Positions 1-8,653 are shown, numbered from the stretch's first letter. The stretch: 64,000 nt of DNA from Prevotella sp. KH2C16 (GCF_900113305.1 NZ_FOOW01000003.1:62001-126000); one strand, 5' to 3'. Translations and numbers: made by a program. Notes: generated by a model from the sequence alone, not told the origin.

Positions 1-1538
1 GAATTGATCTTCTGGAGGGAGAGCCCTATGAGTCTCCCACGGCTCCTTTCGGGGGTATCGAACAGTTTGACTGGAGCAGAGATTCCAAAGAGGTGGCCTA
101 CACCTGCCGCAAGAAGACTGGCGTTGACTATGCCGTCTCCACGGATGCAGACATCTACCTATATAATATAGAGACCAAGGTCACAAAGAACCTTTGCAAG
201 CCGGGAAACTATGTAGAGCCAAAGATCGACCCGACCAAGAGCATGCGCAATCAGGCCGTAAACCATCAGTCAGGCGATATGAATGTGGGCTATGATGTCA
301 ATCCCAAGTTCTCTCCCGACGGACAATACATCGCGTGGCAGAGCATGGCCCGCAACGGATATGAAAGCGACCGAAACCGCTTGTGTATCTACAATCTGAC
401 CACGGGAGAAAAGAAGTATGTAACGGAGAGTTTCGATTCCAATGTAGATGACTATTGCTGGAACAGCGATTCGAAGTCTTTATACTTCATTGGTGTATGG
501 CATGCGGTGGAAATGGTCTACCAAACCAACCTGAACGGAGAAGTAAAACAACTCACCGACGGCTGGTACGACTACGGCTCGGTACAACTATTAGGAAATA
601 CCAAGCAACTGCTTGTTACCCGCCATTCATACCTCCACCCGGACGACCTCTTTGTATTAACTCCCAACAAGAAGGAAAAGAAGTCGGAAGTGAGTCAGAT
701 TACAGACGAGAACAAGCACATTTTCGACCAGCTCGCAATTCCTACTGTCCAACAACGCTGGGTCAAGACAACCGACGGAAAGCAAGAACTTGTCTGGATA
801 ATTCTCCCTCCGCATTTTGACGCAAATAAGAAATATCCAACCTTGCTCTTCTGTGAAGGCGGACCGCAAAGCCCCGTCTCACAGTTCTGGAGCTATCGTT
901 GGAACATGTCGATTATGGCAGCACACGGCTATGTGGTCGTTGCCCCTAACCGCAGAGGCCTTCCGGGATTCGGAATGGAATGGAACGAAGCCGTGAGCCA
1001 AGACTGGACCGGGCAGTGCATGGATGACTATCTCTCGGCCATTGACGATGCTGCCGAGAATCTCCCGTTCGTTGACAAGGAACGCCTGGGGGCAGTTGGA
1101 GCCTCTTTCGGCGGTTTCTCGGTTTATTATCTTGCCGGGCATCATGACAAGCGCTTCAAGTGCTTTATTGCCCATGACGGAGCGTTCAACCTCGAGTCGA
1201 TGTATACCGATACCGAAGAGGCATGGTTCTCTAATTGGGAATATGACGATGCCTACTGGAACAAAGACCAGACCGAGGCGGCAAGGCGCACTTACGAGAA
1301 CTCTCCTCACAAGGCAGTAGATAAGTGGGATACGCCTATCCTGTGCATCCATGGGGAAAAGGATTACCGCATCAATGCCAATCAGGGATTCGGAGCCTTT
1401 AATGCCGCACGCATGAGAGGTATTCCTGCCGAACTTCTCATTTATCCTGATGAGAACCACTGGGTATTGAAGCCCCAGAACGGCATCTTGTGGCAACGCA
1501 CTTTCTTCAACTGGCTCGACCGTTGGCTGAAACAGTAA
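1..1538 (+). CDS. S9 family prolyl oligopeptidase-type serine peptidase, 3' part
   Basis: The reading frame is already open at base 3, so the start codon lies outside the window; the apparent GTG at 93 is internal. What remains is the end of a WD40-like beta-propeller (about residues 1-210 of the visible part, with typical NPKFSPDGQYIAW-type blades) followed by an alpha/beta-hydrolase domain. The catalytic triad is visible: Ser in GASFGG (codon near 1104), Asp in HGEKDYRI (codon 1362) and His in PDENHW (codon 1458). This fits the dipeptidyl peptidase IV/acylaminoacyl peptidase group of family S9, which releases dipeptides or blocked residues in the periplasm. The signal peptide, if any, is not in view. 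Two MFS transporters follow on the same strand and a POT peptide transporter lies nearby, so a role in peptide use is plausible but inferred. Confidence 0.92.
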   Translation, partial: IDLLEGEPYESPTAPFGGIEQFDWSRDSKEVAYTCRKKTGVDYAVSTDADIYLYNIETKVTKNLCKPGNYVEPKIDPTKSMRNQAVNHQSGDMNVGYDVNPKFSPDGQYIAWQSMARNGYESDRNRLCIYNLTTGEKKYVTESFDSNVDDYCWNSDSKSLYFIGVWHAVEMVYQTNLNGEVKQLTDGWYDYGSVQLLGNTKQLLVTRHSYLHPDDLFVLTPNKKEKKSEVSQITDENKHIFDQLAIPTVQQRWVKTTDGKQELVWIILPPHFDANKKYPTLLFCEGGPQSPVSQFWSYRWNMSIMAAHGYVVVAPNRRGLPGFGMEWNEAVSQDWTGQCMDDYLSAIDDAAENLPFVDKERLGAVGASFGGFSVYYLAGHHDKRFKCFIAHDGAFNLESMYTDTEEAWFSNWEYDDAYWNKDQTEAARRTYENSPHKAVDKWDTPILCIHGEKDYRINANQGFGAFNAARMRGIPAELLIYPDENHWVLKPQNGILWQRTFFNWLDRWLKQ

Positions 1539-1586
1539 ATTGCGCATGTAACGAATTATCATTTGAGAGAATAAAACATATTAAAT

Positions 1587-3212
1587 ATGACAGAACAAAT
1601 TAAAAAAACACTGAGAGACTCGGCAGCCTTGCGCTGGACAGCCCTTCTCCTTCTGGCACTGGCAATGTTTTGTGCCTACATCTTTATGGATATACTGTCT
1701 CCTATCAAGGACTTGATGCTCAGTGAGCGCGGATGGAGTTCCACGGCGTTTGGCACGATGCAAGGGGCAGAGACCTTCCTGAATGTCTTCGTGTTCTTCC
1801 TGATTTTTGCGGGTATTATCCTCGATAAGATGGGCGTGCGCTTCACGGCCGTGCTTTCCGGTGTCGTGATGCTTGTGGGAGCTGTCATTAAATATTATGC
1901 CATCAGCGAGAACTTTATGGGCAGCGGGCTTGAAGCCTGGTTTACGAACAATCTTAATCATATTCCCGTATTTGAGCAGCTGGGAGTCTCGCCGTTCTAC
2001 GAAGGCATGCCGGCGTCTGCCAAGCTTGCGGCCTGTGGCTTCATGATTTTCGGCTGCGGTGCAGAGATGGGAGGCATCACGGTTTCCCGAGGAATTGTCA
2101 AGTGGTTCAAGGGGCGCGAGATGGCTTTGGCCATGGGTTCAGAAATGGCCTTGGCTCGTCTCGGCGTAGCCACTTGCATGATATTTTCACCCTTCTTTGC
2201 AAAACTGGGCGGGCACATCGATGTTTCCCGTTCTGTGGCTTTCGGCGTGGTATTGCTGTGTATTGCCCTGATTATGCTCGTCGTCTACTTCTTCATGGAC
2301 AAGAAACTGGACTCACAGACTGGTGAGGCAGAGGAGAAAGACGATCCGTTTAAAATCAGTGATATCGGTCAGATTCTCACCAGCAGCGGCTTCTGGCTGG
2401 TCTCCCTGCTCTGCGTGCTTTACTATTCCGCCATATTCCCCTTCCAGAAATATGCCGTGAACATGCTGCAGTGCAACCTCACATTCACGGAATTACCCGC
2501 GGATTCATTCTGGAACTCTACCTCCGTGACCATTATTCAGTATGTAATCATGCTCATTGTGGCGGTAACCGCCTTCATGTTTAATTTCATGAAGAACAAG
2601 GCGACGAAGTACAGTATACTCTGCCTCTCGGTTCTGGCTCTTGTAACTTACTGCTACATGGGCTACATGCGCCAGTCGGCAGAATCCATCTTTGCGGTAT
2701 TCCCATTGCTCGCCGTGGGCATCACTCCTATTCTGGGCAACTATGTCGATCATAAGGGAAAGGCTGCGTCTATGCTCGTGCTGGGCTCACTGCTGCTGAT
2801 TGCGTGCCATCTCACCTTCGCCTTTGTCCTGCCTGCGCCTGCGTTTAAGGGAAGTCAGATTGGCGGGGTAATCGTCGCCTATCTGACGATTTTGGTACTT
2901 GGTGCATCATTCTCATTGGTACCCGCTTCCTTGTGGCCAAGCGTGCCCAAGCTTGTCGACGCGAAGGTAATCGGGTCGGCCTATGCTCTCATCTTCTGGA
3001 TTCAGAATATCGGCCTGTGGCTGTTCCCGCTGTTGATTGGCAAGGTCTTAGACAAGACCAACCCCGGCGTAACAGATGCCACCCAGCTCAACTACACGGC
3101 TCCCCTGATTATGCTTGCCAGCCTTGGTGTCGCCGCATTGATTATCGGACTGATTCTCAAGGCCGTAGACAAGAAGAAGAAACTTGGTCTTGAAGAGCCG
3201 AATATCAAGTAG
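1587..3212 (+). CDS. MFS transporter (paralogue 1 of a tandem pair)
   Basis: A 541-residue polytopic protein with about twelve hydrophobic segments, arranged as two six-helix halves around a charged loop near residues 235-260 (DKKLDSQTGEAEEKDD). The segment GIILDKMGVRFTAVLSG after helix 2 matches the MFS loop 2-3 motif (G-x-x-x-D-x-x-G-x-R). The next gene (3428-4828) is clearly a paralogue: the two share the N-terminal pattern RW-x-x-L-x-L-x-A with D-I-(L/V)-SPI, the IILD-x-x-G-(V/I)-R-(F/L)-T segment and a C-terminal DKKK-x-x-GL ending. This copy is about 75 residues longer. The substrate cannot be told from sequence. It starts 48 nt after the S9 peptidase stop with no clear promoter between, so co-transcription is likely. 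Confidence 0.88.
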   Translation: MTEQIKKTLRDSAALRWTALLLLALAMFCAYIFMDILSPIKDLMLSERGWSSTAFGTMQGAETFLNVFVFFLIFAGIILDKMGVRFTAVLSGVVMLVGAVIKYYAISENFMGSGLEAWFTNNLNHIPVFEQLGVSPFYEGMPASAKLAACGFMIFGCGAEMGGITVSRGIVKWFKGREMALAMGSEMALARLGVATCMIFSPFFAKLGGHIDVSRSVAFGVVLLCIALIMLVVYFFMDKKLDSQTGEAEEKDDPFKISDIGQILTSSGFWLVSLLCVLYYSAIFPFQKYAVNMLQCNLTFTELPADSFWNSTSVTIIQYVIMLIVAVTAFMFNFMKNKATKYSILCLSVLALVTYCYMGYMRQSAESIFAVFPLLAVGITPILGNYVDHKGKAASMLVLGSLLLIACHLTFAFVLPAPAFKGSQIGGVIVAYLTILVLGASFSLVPASLWPSVPKLVDAKVIGSAYALIFWIQNIGLWLFPLLIGKVLDKTNPGVTDATQLNYTAPLIMLASLGVAALIIGLILKAVDKKKKLGLEEPNIK

Positions 3213-3287
3213 TTCATTCACAGCATTAAGGCAGAACACGCTCTTTTAAACAGCAACACGAGGATGTGTCAAGGGTCTTTGGCAAAA

Positions 3288-3370
3288 TTACAAGCCGCTT
3301 GTAACACGGTTACAAACCGCTTGTAATGCCATTACTCACGGCTTGTAACAGGATTACAAGCCGTGAGTAA
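3288..3370. repeat. Period-22 palindrome array, TTAC/GTAA type (locus A)
   Basis: Four 17-nt units start at 3288, 3310, 3332 and 3354, with 5-nt spacers CACGG, TGCCA and CAGGA. The units are TTACAAGCCGCTTGTAA, TTACAAACCGCTTGTAA, TTACTCACGGCTTGTAA and TTACAAGCCGTGAGTAA. Units 1 and 2 have 6-nt self-complementary arms around a 5-nt centre. Units 3 and 4 are exact reverse complements of each other and could pair into a 17-bp stem with loop CAGGA. It lies between two codirectional MFS genes. The same arm type recurs at 29773-29833. Confidence 0.9.
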
Positions 3371-3427
3371 CAACATTCATAGACCTTCTGGCACATCTTT
3401 TTTATTACCATCCAGATTAACTTTTGC

Positions 3428-4828
3428 ATGAAGACCAAGCCTAACGACTCCCCCATCAAGAGATGGGCCGTACTCATCCTCGTGGCCATCGTTATGATGA
3501 TGGGGTATGTATTCTGGGATATTGTCTCGCCAATATCCACCCAGCTCAAGGCTTCCATCAGCGAAGGCGGCATGGGATGGACGGCTGCCGAATACGGATT
3601 CTATGCCGGCAGCTATTCCATCTTTAACATCTTTCTGCTGATGCTGTTCTTCGGCGGCATCATCCTTGACAGGTGTGGCATCCGACTTACCGGCCTGCTC
3701 GCAACCGGCATCATGCTCCTCGGAGCACTGATCAACTACTATGCCCTGACGAAGATTTCTCCGGAAACATACACCAATCTGTCCTTCACGCTGTTCGGAT
3801 TGATTCCGGAACATATTAAGGTGCAGGTGCTCGTCTCTGCCTTGGGGTTCGGACTTTTCGGAATGGGATGCGACATAACGGGCATAACCATATCCAAGAT
3901 TGTTACCAAATGGTTTACGGGCCACGAATTGGCGTCGGCAATGGGCATACAAGTGGCTTTAGCCCGCCTTGGCACTACCTCGGCCTTAAGCTTCAGCCCG
4001 CTCATTGCACAGTCGTTCGGGATTTCTGCGCCGGTCTTAGGCGGAGCACTTCTCCTGTTGTGCGGGTTTTCCCTCTTCGGTATCTATGCCTTTGTTGATA
4101 AGAAATTTGACAATTCCCTCTATGAATATGCCGAAGGCAATGAGAAAAAGGATATTACAAGAAGCGAAAGCTTCTCGTTCCGAGACTTTGTCATTGTGCT
4201 GAAGAACCCTGGTTTTTGGCTGATAGCCATTCTCTGCGTGTTTTTCTATAGTTCCATTCGCCCGTTTATGAAGTTTGCGACAGACCTGCTGATCAACAAA
4301 TTCGGAGTCGCTGCTACTTCTGCAGGCTGGATTGTTGCCGCAATTCCATATAGCACAATCATCCTAACTCCTCTGTTTGGAAGCATCTATGACAAAATCG
4401 GACACGGCGCAAAGCTGATGCTCACAGGCTGTATCATCATCACGGTTTCACACTTCTGTCTGGCATTACCCGTTATCACCACAAGTTGGTTTGCGTTTGG
4501 AGTCATGATTCTCGTGGGCATAGCCTTCTCCATGGTGCCCGGCATCATGTGGCCCAGTCTACCCAAGCTCGTTCCATTAAGGCAGTTAGGGACAGCCTAT
4601 AGCATCATCTACTATATCCAGAATCTTGGATTAATGCTTGTCCCAATGTGGGTGGGAAACATTATCAATGAGAATACGGATCCCGTTACAGGATATGTAG
4701 ACTATCTCATGCCCATGCTGGTCTTTGCAGGGCTCGGAGTTGCGGCATGCGTTGTTGCGGCTCTCCTGTTATTTATGGACAAGAAAAAGCATTACGGGTT
4801 ACAAAAGGCAAATATCAGCGTGAAATAA
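3428..4828 (+). CDS. MFS transporter (paralogue 2 of a tandem pair)
   Basis: A 466-residue polytopic membrane protein with about twelve helices and a charged central loop (residues about 220-250). It shares with the preceding gene the N-terminal half-motif SPIST, the GIILDRCGIRLTG loop, the G-x-x-x-(W/F)-F-x-G-x-E-(L/M)-A segment near residue 160 and the closing MDKKK-x-x-GLQKANI. This supports tandem duplication followed by divergence. The ATG at 3428 gives a short charged N-terminus directly before helix 1. The two genes are separated by 215 nt that contain a palindrome array. The gene ends before a strong bidirectional terminator hairpin. Substrate unknown. Confidence 0.88.
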   Translation: MKTKPNDSPIKRWAVLILVAIVMMMGYVFWDIVSPISTQLKASISEGGMGWTAAEYGFYAGSYSIFNIFLLMLFFGGIILDRCGIRLTGLLATGIMLLGALINYYALTKISPETYTNLSFTLFGLIPEHIKVQVLVSALGFGLFGMGCDITGITISKIVTKWFTGHELASAMGIQVALARLGTTSALSFSPLIAQSFGISAPVLGGALLLLCGFSLFGIYAFVDKKFDNSLYEYAEGNEKKDITRSESFSFRDFVIVLKNPGFWLIAILCVFFYSSIRPFMKFATDLLINKFGVAATSAGWIVAAIPYSTIILTPLFGSIYDKIGHGAKLMLTGCIIITVSHFCLALPVITTSWFAFGVMILVGIAFSMVPGIMWPSLPKLVPLRQLGTAYSIIYYIQNLGLMLVPMWVGNIINENTDPVTGYVDYLMPMLVFAGLGVAACVVAALLLFMDKKKHYGLQKANISVK

Positions 4829-4844
4829 TGCTCCTGTAAACACA

Positions 4845-4883
4845 ACTCCCTGATATCAGATGATATCAGGGAGTCTGTTTTCT
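4845..4883. terminator. Bidirectional intrinsic terminator between convergent transporter genes
   Basis: A perfect inverted repeat with 14-bp arms: ACTCCCTGATATCA at 4845-4858, a 2-nt centre, and TGATATCAGGGAGT at 4861-4874, followed on plus by CTGTTTTCT. It sits 16 nt after the MFS stop and 23 nt before the end of the oppositely oriented POT gene, where a shared terminator would be expected. Confidence 0.85.
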
Positions 4884-4897
4884 ATATTGAGAGAGTC

Positions 4898-6454
4898 TTA
4901 CTGGGTAACCCGTTCGAGCCACTTCACCATTCCAAGCATTATGCCCATTGAAATGAGGCATACTACAAGGAATACGCTCCAGCACTGCCACAACGGCATC
5001 TTGTTATACATCAACGGACCTATCCAGATAAGCAGGTTCCCGACAGCCGTTGCCCCGAGCCACAGCCCCTGGCATACGCCTTGTAAATGCTTGGGGGCCA
5101 CCTTGGAGACAAAACTCAGGCCAAGCGGGGAGATGAAGAGCTCCGCAACGGTAAGGAAGAAATAGGTAACAATAAGAACCCACGGTCCTGCTTTGAGAGC
5201 CTCCTTAGCCGTAACATCCATGGCCTTGAACTCCTCGCCAGAGGGATAGCCGCTGACAGAAGAGTAAATTGCCAGGAACAGATAAGCCAGACCTGCAATA
5301 AACATGCCATAGGCAATCTTTCTCGGTGTGGAAATAGCATGCCCTGCCGCCGTCAGTTTAGAGAAAATCCACATGATGATAGGCGTAAGCACTATTACAA
5401 AGAATGGATTCACGGCCTGCCATATTTCAGGAGCAATGGAGTCTGTCTTCACAAAATCACGGGCAAAAACAGAAAGAGACTGACCGTTCTGGTGGAATGA
5501 GAACCAGAAGAAGATGGCAATGCCAAGCACGGCAAACAAAGCATACATACGCTGCTTGATTTCCTTTGCCATGGCTACTCTCTCTTCAGGGGTATAATTG
5601 ACTGCTTCAGCCGCAGACTTCTTTGTAGGCGTCGGGAATATTTTCTTATAGCTTATAAAGATCGCAAGCGAGATAAGCATAGCTACTACAGAAGCAATGA
5701 ACGAATAGTGGACGCCCGTATTGAAGGCCTCCAGATAACTGGTACAAGCATTAGCCATATCACCCACATTACCGCCGACATCAGTCATCAGCTTCGTCAG
5801 GTTGGCCGCCTCCTCGCCGCTCATGACCTTTCCTTCAATAAACTTATGGCACAAGGCAGGAAGCTCTGCATTATAAAGCAGGCCCTTGGTTCCCAGCCAC
5901 CACTGGCGGAGATAAGGTGCTATGAATGGAGCGACAAGACCTCCAATATTAATAAATACATAGAAAATCTGGAAACCGCTATCGCGCTTTCCCTGAACAG
6001 CCTTCAAGGCTTCCGGACCTTTCTGCGCAGCCTCGGCTTCAAAGTTGTCGTACATCTGGCCGACAATTGCCTGCAGATTTCCCTTGAACAAACCATTGCC
6101 GAAAGCGATAAGCAACAATGCAAAACAGGTAAATGGCAGCAGCCAAGTGATATTGGCAGCCGTAGACATAATGGGGAAAGAAAGCAACACATAACCAGAA
6201 GCCATAACGAGAAGTCCCGCCATGATCGTGCCCTTATAATTCTGTGTGCGGTCGGCAATGATACCTCCCACAAGACTTAACACATAGATGAGTGCATAGA
6301 ACACTGAGTAGATAATACCACTGGTTTCATCACTCAACCCAAACTTTGAGCAAAGAAAAAGCAGCAAGACGGCATTCATGATGTAATACCCGAAGCGCTC
6401 GCCCATATTACTGAGGGCTGCAGGAATTAATCCTTTTGGATGACTTTTAAACAT
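4898..6454 (-). CDS. POT/PTR family proton-dependent peptide transporter
   Basis: A 518-residue polytopic protein that fits the proton-dependent oligopeptide transporter family (DtpT-like). Helix 1 carries NMGERFGYY at residues 16-24. The family signature is E-x-x-E-R-F-x-Y-Y, so the first Glu is replaced by Asn16 while E19 and R20 are kept; that first Glu takes part in proton coupling in characterised members. Other family features are GGIIADR after helix 2, an SFHQNGQSLS segment in helix 7 and SPLGLSFVSKVAP in helix 10. A long extracytoplasmic stretch at about residues 190-240 replaces the usual short loop. It begins 16 nt after the upstream barrel-protein gene and is probably the last gene of that operon. 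It would import di-/tripeptides across the inner membrane. Confidence 0.9.
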   Translation of the reverse strand: MFKSHPKGLIPAALSNMGERFGYYIMNAVLLLFLCSKFGLSDETSGIIYSVFYALIYVLSLVGGIIADRTQNYKGTIMAGLLVMASGYVLLSFPIMSTAANITWLLPFTCFALLLIAFGNGLFKGNLQAIVGQMYDNFEAEAAQKGPEALKAVQGKRDSGFQIFYVFINIGGLVAPFIAPYLRQWWLGTKGLLYNAELPALCHKFIEGKVMSGEEAANLTKLMTDVGGNVGDMANACTSYLEAFNTGVHYSFIASVVAMLISLAIFISYKKIFPTPTKKSAAEAVNYTPEERVAMAKEIKQRMYALFAVLGIAIFFWFSFHQNGQSLSVFARDFVKTDSIAPEIWQAVNPFFVIVLTPIIMWIFSKLTAAGHAISTPRKIAYGMFIAGLAYLFLAIYSSVSGYPSGEEFKAMDVTAKEALKAGPWVLIVTYFFLTVAELFISPLGLSFVSKVAPKHLQGVCQGLWLGATAVGNLLIWIGPLMYNKMPLWQCWSVFLVVCLISMGIMLGMVKWLERVTQ

Positions 6455-6470
6455 AATATTATGATTTTAG

Positions 6471-7217
6471 TTAATGATTATTCTTCTTTGTCCTCGTGAT
6501 GTCAAACAGATAAGTCAACTTGACGAGTATGTTCCCGAAATTTGAACTGCCGAAATAATCCTTCTTGGTGTCTCCATAAATGTTTCCCAATCCATAGTAG
6601 TAGCGTGCCTCAAGAAGAATGTGGCCAGCTCTGGGTATGCTGTATTCCGTACCAATACCAAGGGCTATACCGTAGTCAAATTTGTTTTCTACGGCCATGG
6701 TGTCCTGGGCTACTACCGAGGTTGCCCTATCTGCTATATTCCGTTGGGCAAGGTCGAAATTCATAGAGGTACTCTCGCTAAGATACATGCCGAACTGCGG
6801 ACCCAGGTTGAGAAAGAAGTTGAATCCTCTATCCTCTTTTCCCCATGCCAGATGAGCCATCACAGGTATCTGAATATAGTTTATCGTGCGGCTATATTTC
6901 TCTGCGACTCCGGTGGCCGCATTGATTACGGGCTGGTCTTCCCGTGTCAGGATATTCTCCTTCCAACCTATAGACGCATAGTTCACTTCTGCATATACAG
7001 ACGCTATAGTCTTAAAATATTTCTCGCAAACATAACGGAAAGAGAGACCACCCGTGATTCCCCCATGCATTTTCTGAGGAACTTCCGGGGTGAAACTGAT
7101 ATTGCTGAGCGCATATCCCCCGTTGACACCTATGGAGAAATCATTCCGATGCTCGCCGATTTGAGCGTTGACTGCCACAGGAAGCAAAAACAAAATATAT
7201 AGTAATGCTCTTTTCAT
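6471..7217 (-). CDS. Outer-membrane beta-barrel protein (porin/PorT-like family)
   Basis: A 248-residue protein with a signal peptide (MKRALLYILFLLPVAVNAQ, cleavage near residue 19) followed by alternating amphipathic strands typical of the Bacteroidetes OMP_b-brl_2 fold: FSIGVNGGYALSNISF at the start, HILLEARYYYGLGNIY and an end strand NILVKLTYLFDI. Length and pattern match the eight-stranded PorT-like family, though I cannot say it is PorT of the type IX system. Its ATG directly follows the stop codon of the LysM gene upstream (zero gap), so the two are translationally linked. Confidence 0.8.
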   Translation of the reverse strand: MKRALLYILFLLPVAVNAQIGEHRNDFSIGVNGGYALSNISFTPEVPQKMHGGITGGLSFRYVCEKYFKTIASVYAEVNYASIGWKENILTREDQPVINAATGVAEKYSRTINYIQIPVMAHLAWGKEDRGFNFFLNLGPQFGMYLSESTSMNFDLAQRNIADRATSVVAQDTMAVENKFDYGIALGIGTEYSIPRAGHILLEARYYYGLGNIYGDTKKDYFGSSNFGNILVKLTYLFDITRTKKNNH

Positions 7218-8573
7218 CTAATAAGTGAGGGATTCTATAGTTTTATTATGCTTATAATGGATAAGCTGAAAAAGCTCATTCTGCATGCCTCCGTTTCCTT
7301 GCCTTACAAAATAATACTGTGTCTGCACGGGCGTTGAGGGAGCCCTGCCCTTTTCTCCCTTAAACTCCTTGCCATATTTGTGCAGCCCCTGAAGGAAAAA
7401 CTGAGCCTGGTCATATCCCGTAAGGGCAAAGCGAGGAATGGCATATTGCATTTCCACACCAAACCATTGATAAAATTTCTTTTCCAGCTGCTGCGTTTTC
7501 CATGACATCGGGTTATAATAGAAGGTGGTGGGAATATAAGTATCGAAAGCATAGAAATTATCAAGGTCATACTTTGTATACATCAGCCATTCCGTATATC
7601 CGAACATCGAGATTCCGACTTGTGGATTATTAGCCTTGAAACCATTTAATTTCTGAAATGCGATATTTAACTCAGGAGAGCGGCTGGTATTAAGCACTAC
7701 GACATTAGGCTGAGTGCGAGAGAATGCCTTTGCAAACATTTCTTCAGAAGACTCAAGGTTAGTAATGCTGTATTTTATTCCTTTTTGTTCAAGTTGATTA
7801 CGCAGACTGAATGTGAAAACTCCTTTTGTTGAATTCTTGTCATTGCAATCTATGAAAACAGGATGACAACTTTTAAAATGTTCCAGAAACGCCTGAATGG
7901 CATCATTATTCAGCTTGCTTCCTGTCTGATAAACCTGGAATATATTGGGGTTACGCGTAACCTCATCGCTTGCTATTGAAAATGGGATAACCATTCTAAT
8001 ATCATTCTGAGCACAAAAATCTCCCAATGCCTTTACCTGTGGTGTATAGAGAGGCCCAAAAATAATATCAAGATTCTTGGCCTCCGGATTCAGAAGAGTC
8101 TGGCGTATATCTGCATCAGCAGGCACATTCCATGTATGAATCTCCGCAGATATCCCCTGTGCCTTCATGTCTTCAACGGCAAGAAGAAAACCACGATAAT
8201 ACTCCACCATACGGCGGCCATCCCCGTCTACATCGTGTAAAGGGAGCATGATGCCCACACGAATCTCACGATTACGGACATCAGGCTTCACAGCTATAAC
8301 CGGTATTGGCTTCTGGGACTCCTGCACCTGGGGCTTTGCGAATGGAATAAAGATGGTTTCGCCTTTCTTTAGGTTATAGTCTTCCTTCTTCATTTCTGGA
8401 TTCGCATTCTTCAATTCATCAAGCGTAATGCCATATTTCTTGGCAATACTGTACATCGTATCTTTTTTCTTTACCTTATATAAATCTTGCCATTGATTGA
8501 CCTGAGCATAAGCCATGCTACCGATGAATAGCATTACTCCCAATAACATATATTTAATATATCGCATCACCAT
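7218..8573 (-). CDS. LysM domain fused to a type I periplasmic-binding fold; secreted
   Basis: A 451-residue protein with signal peptide (residues about 1-24, ending SMAYAQ), a LysM at about 31-76 (YKVKKKDTMYSIAKKYGIT, KKGETIFIPF) and, from about residue 100, a leucine/branched-chain amino-acid-binding-like (Peripla_BP_6) domain: VGIMLPLHDVDGDGRR, FGPLYTPQVKALGDFC, PFSIASDEVTRNPNIFQVYQ. The combination suggests a peptidoglycan-anchored protein using a binding fold for something other than ABC import, since no ABC genes are nearby. The C-terminal domain of E. coli LpoA, the activator of PBP1A, has the same fold, so a cell-wall synthase regulator is one possibility (inference). A second ATG lies at 8567. 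Confidence 0.82.
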   Translation of the reverse strand: MVMRYIKYMLLGVMLFIGSMAYAQVNQWQDLYKVKKKDTMYSIAKKYGITLDELKNANPEMKKEDYNLKKGETIFIPFAKPQVQESQKPIPVIAVKPDVRNREIRVGIMLPLHDVDGDGRRMVEYYRGFLLAVEDMKAQGISAEIHTWNVPADADIRQTLLNPEAKNLDIIFGPLYTPQVKALGDFCAQNDIRMVIPFSIASDEVTRNPNIFQVYQTGSKLNNDAIQAFLEHFKSCHPVFIDCNDKNSTKGVFTFSLRNQLEQKGIKYSITNLESSEEMFAKAFSRTQPNVVVLNTSRSPELNIAFQKLNGFKANNPQVGISMFGYTEWLMYTKYDLDNFYAFDTYIPTTFYYNPMSWKTQQLEKKFYQWFGVEMQYAIPRFALTGYDQAQFFLQGLHKYGKEFKGEKGRAPSTPVQTQYYFVRQGNGGMQNELFQLIHYKHNKTIESLTY

Positions 8574-8601
8574 TTCGTATAGAATTACATATATTCACTT
8601 G

Positions 8602-8609
8602 CAAAAATA
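8602..8609 (-). promoter_or_regulatory. Bacteroidetes -7 element for the LysM/porin/POT operon
   Basis: Reads TATTTTTG on the minus strand, matching TAnnTTTG, 29 nt upstream of the gene start at 8573. No good -33 TTTG at the ideal 20-nt distance; a TTG occurs at 23 nt. It diverges from the plus-strand element at 8654. Confidence 0.5.
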
Positions 8610-8653
8610 CAAAAAAATATCTAATCTCTCATCAATAATCAACATTCTTTTAG

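Noticed and set aside
879..1562. 227-codon open frame on minus opposite the S9 peptidase
   Set aside because: It covers the catalytic region of the peptidase on the other strand and shows no domain.
3288..3370. CRISPR array
   Set aside because: Units are 17 nt with 5-nt gaps; there are no unique spacers of about 30 nt and no cas genes in the window.
3418..3427. Promoter -7 element for the second MFS gene
   Set aside because: TAACTTTTG has one base too many and touches the start codon, so transcription would begin inside the gene.
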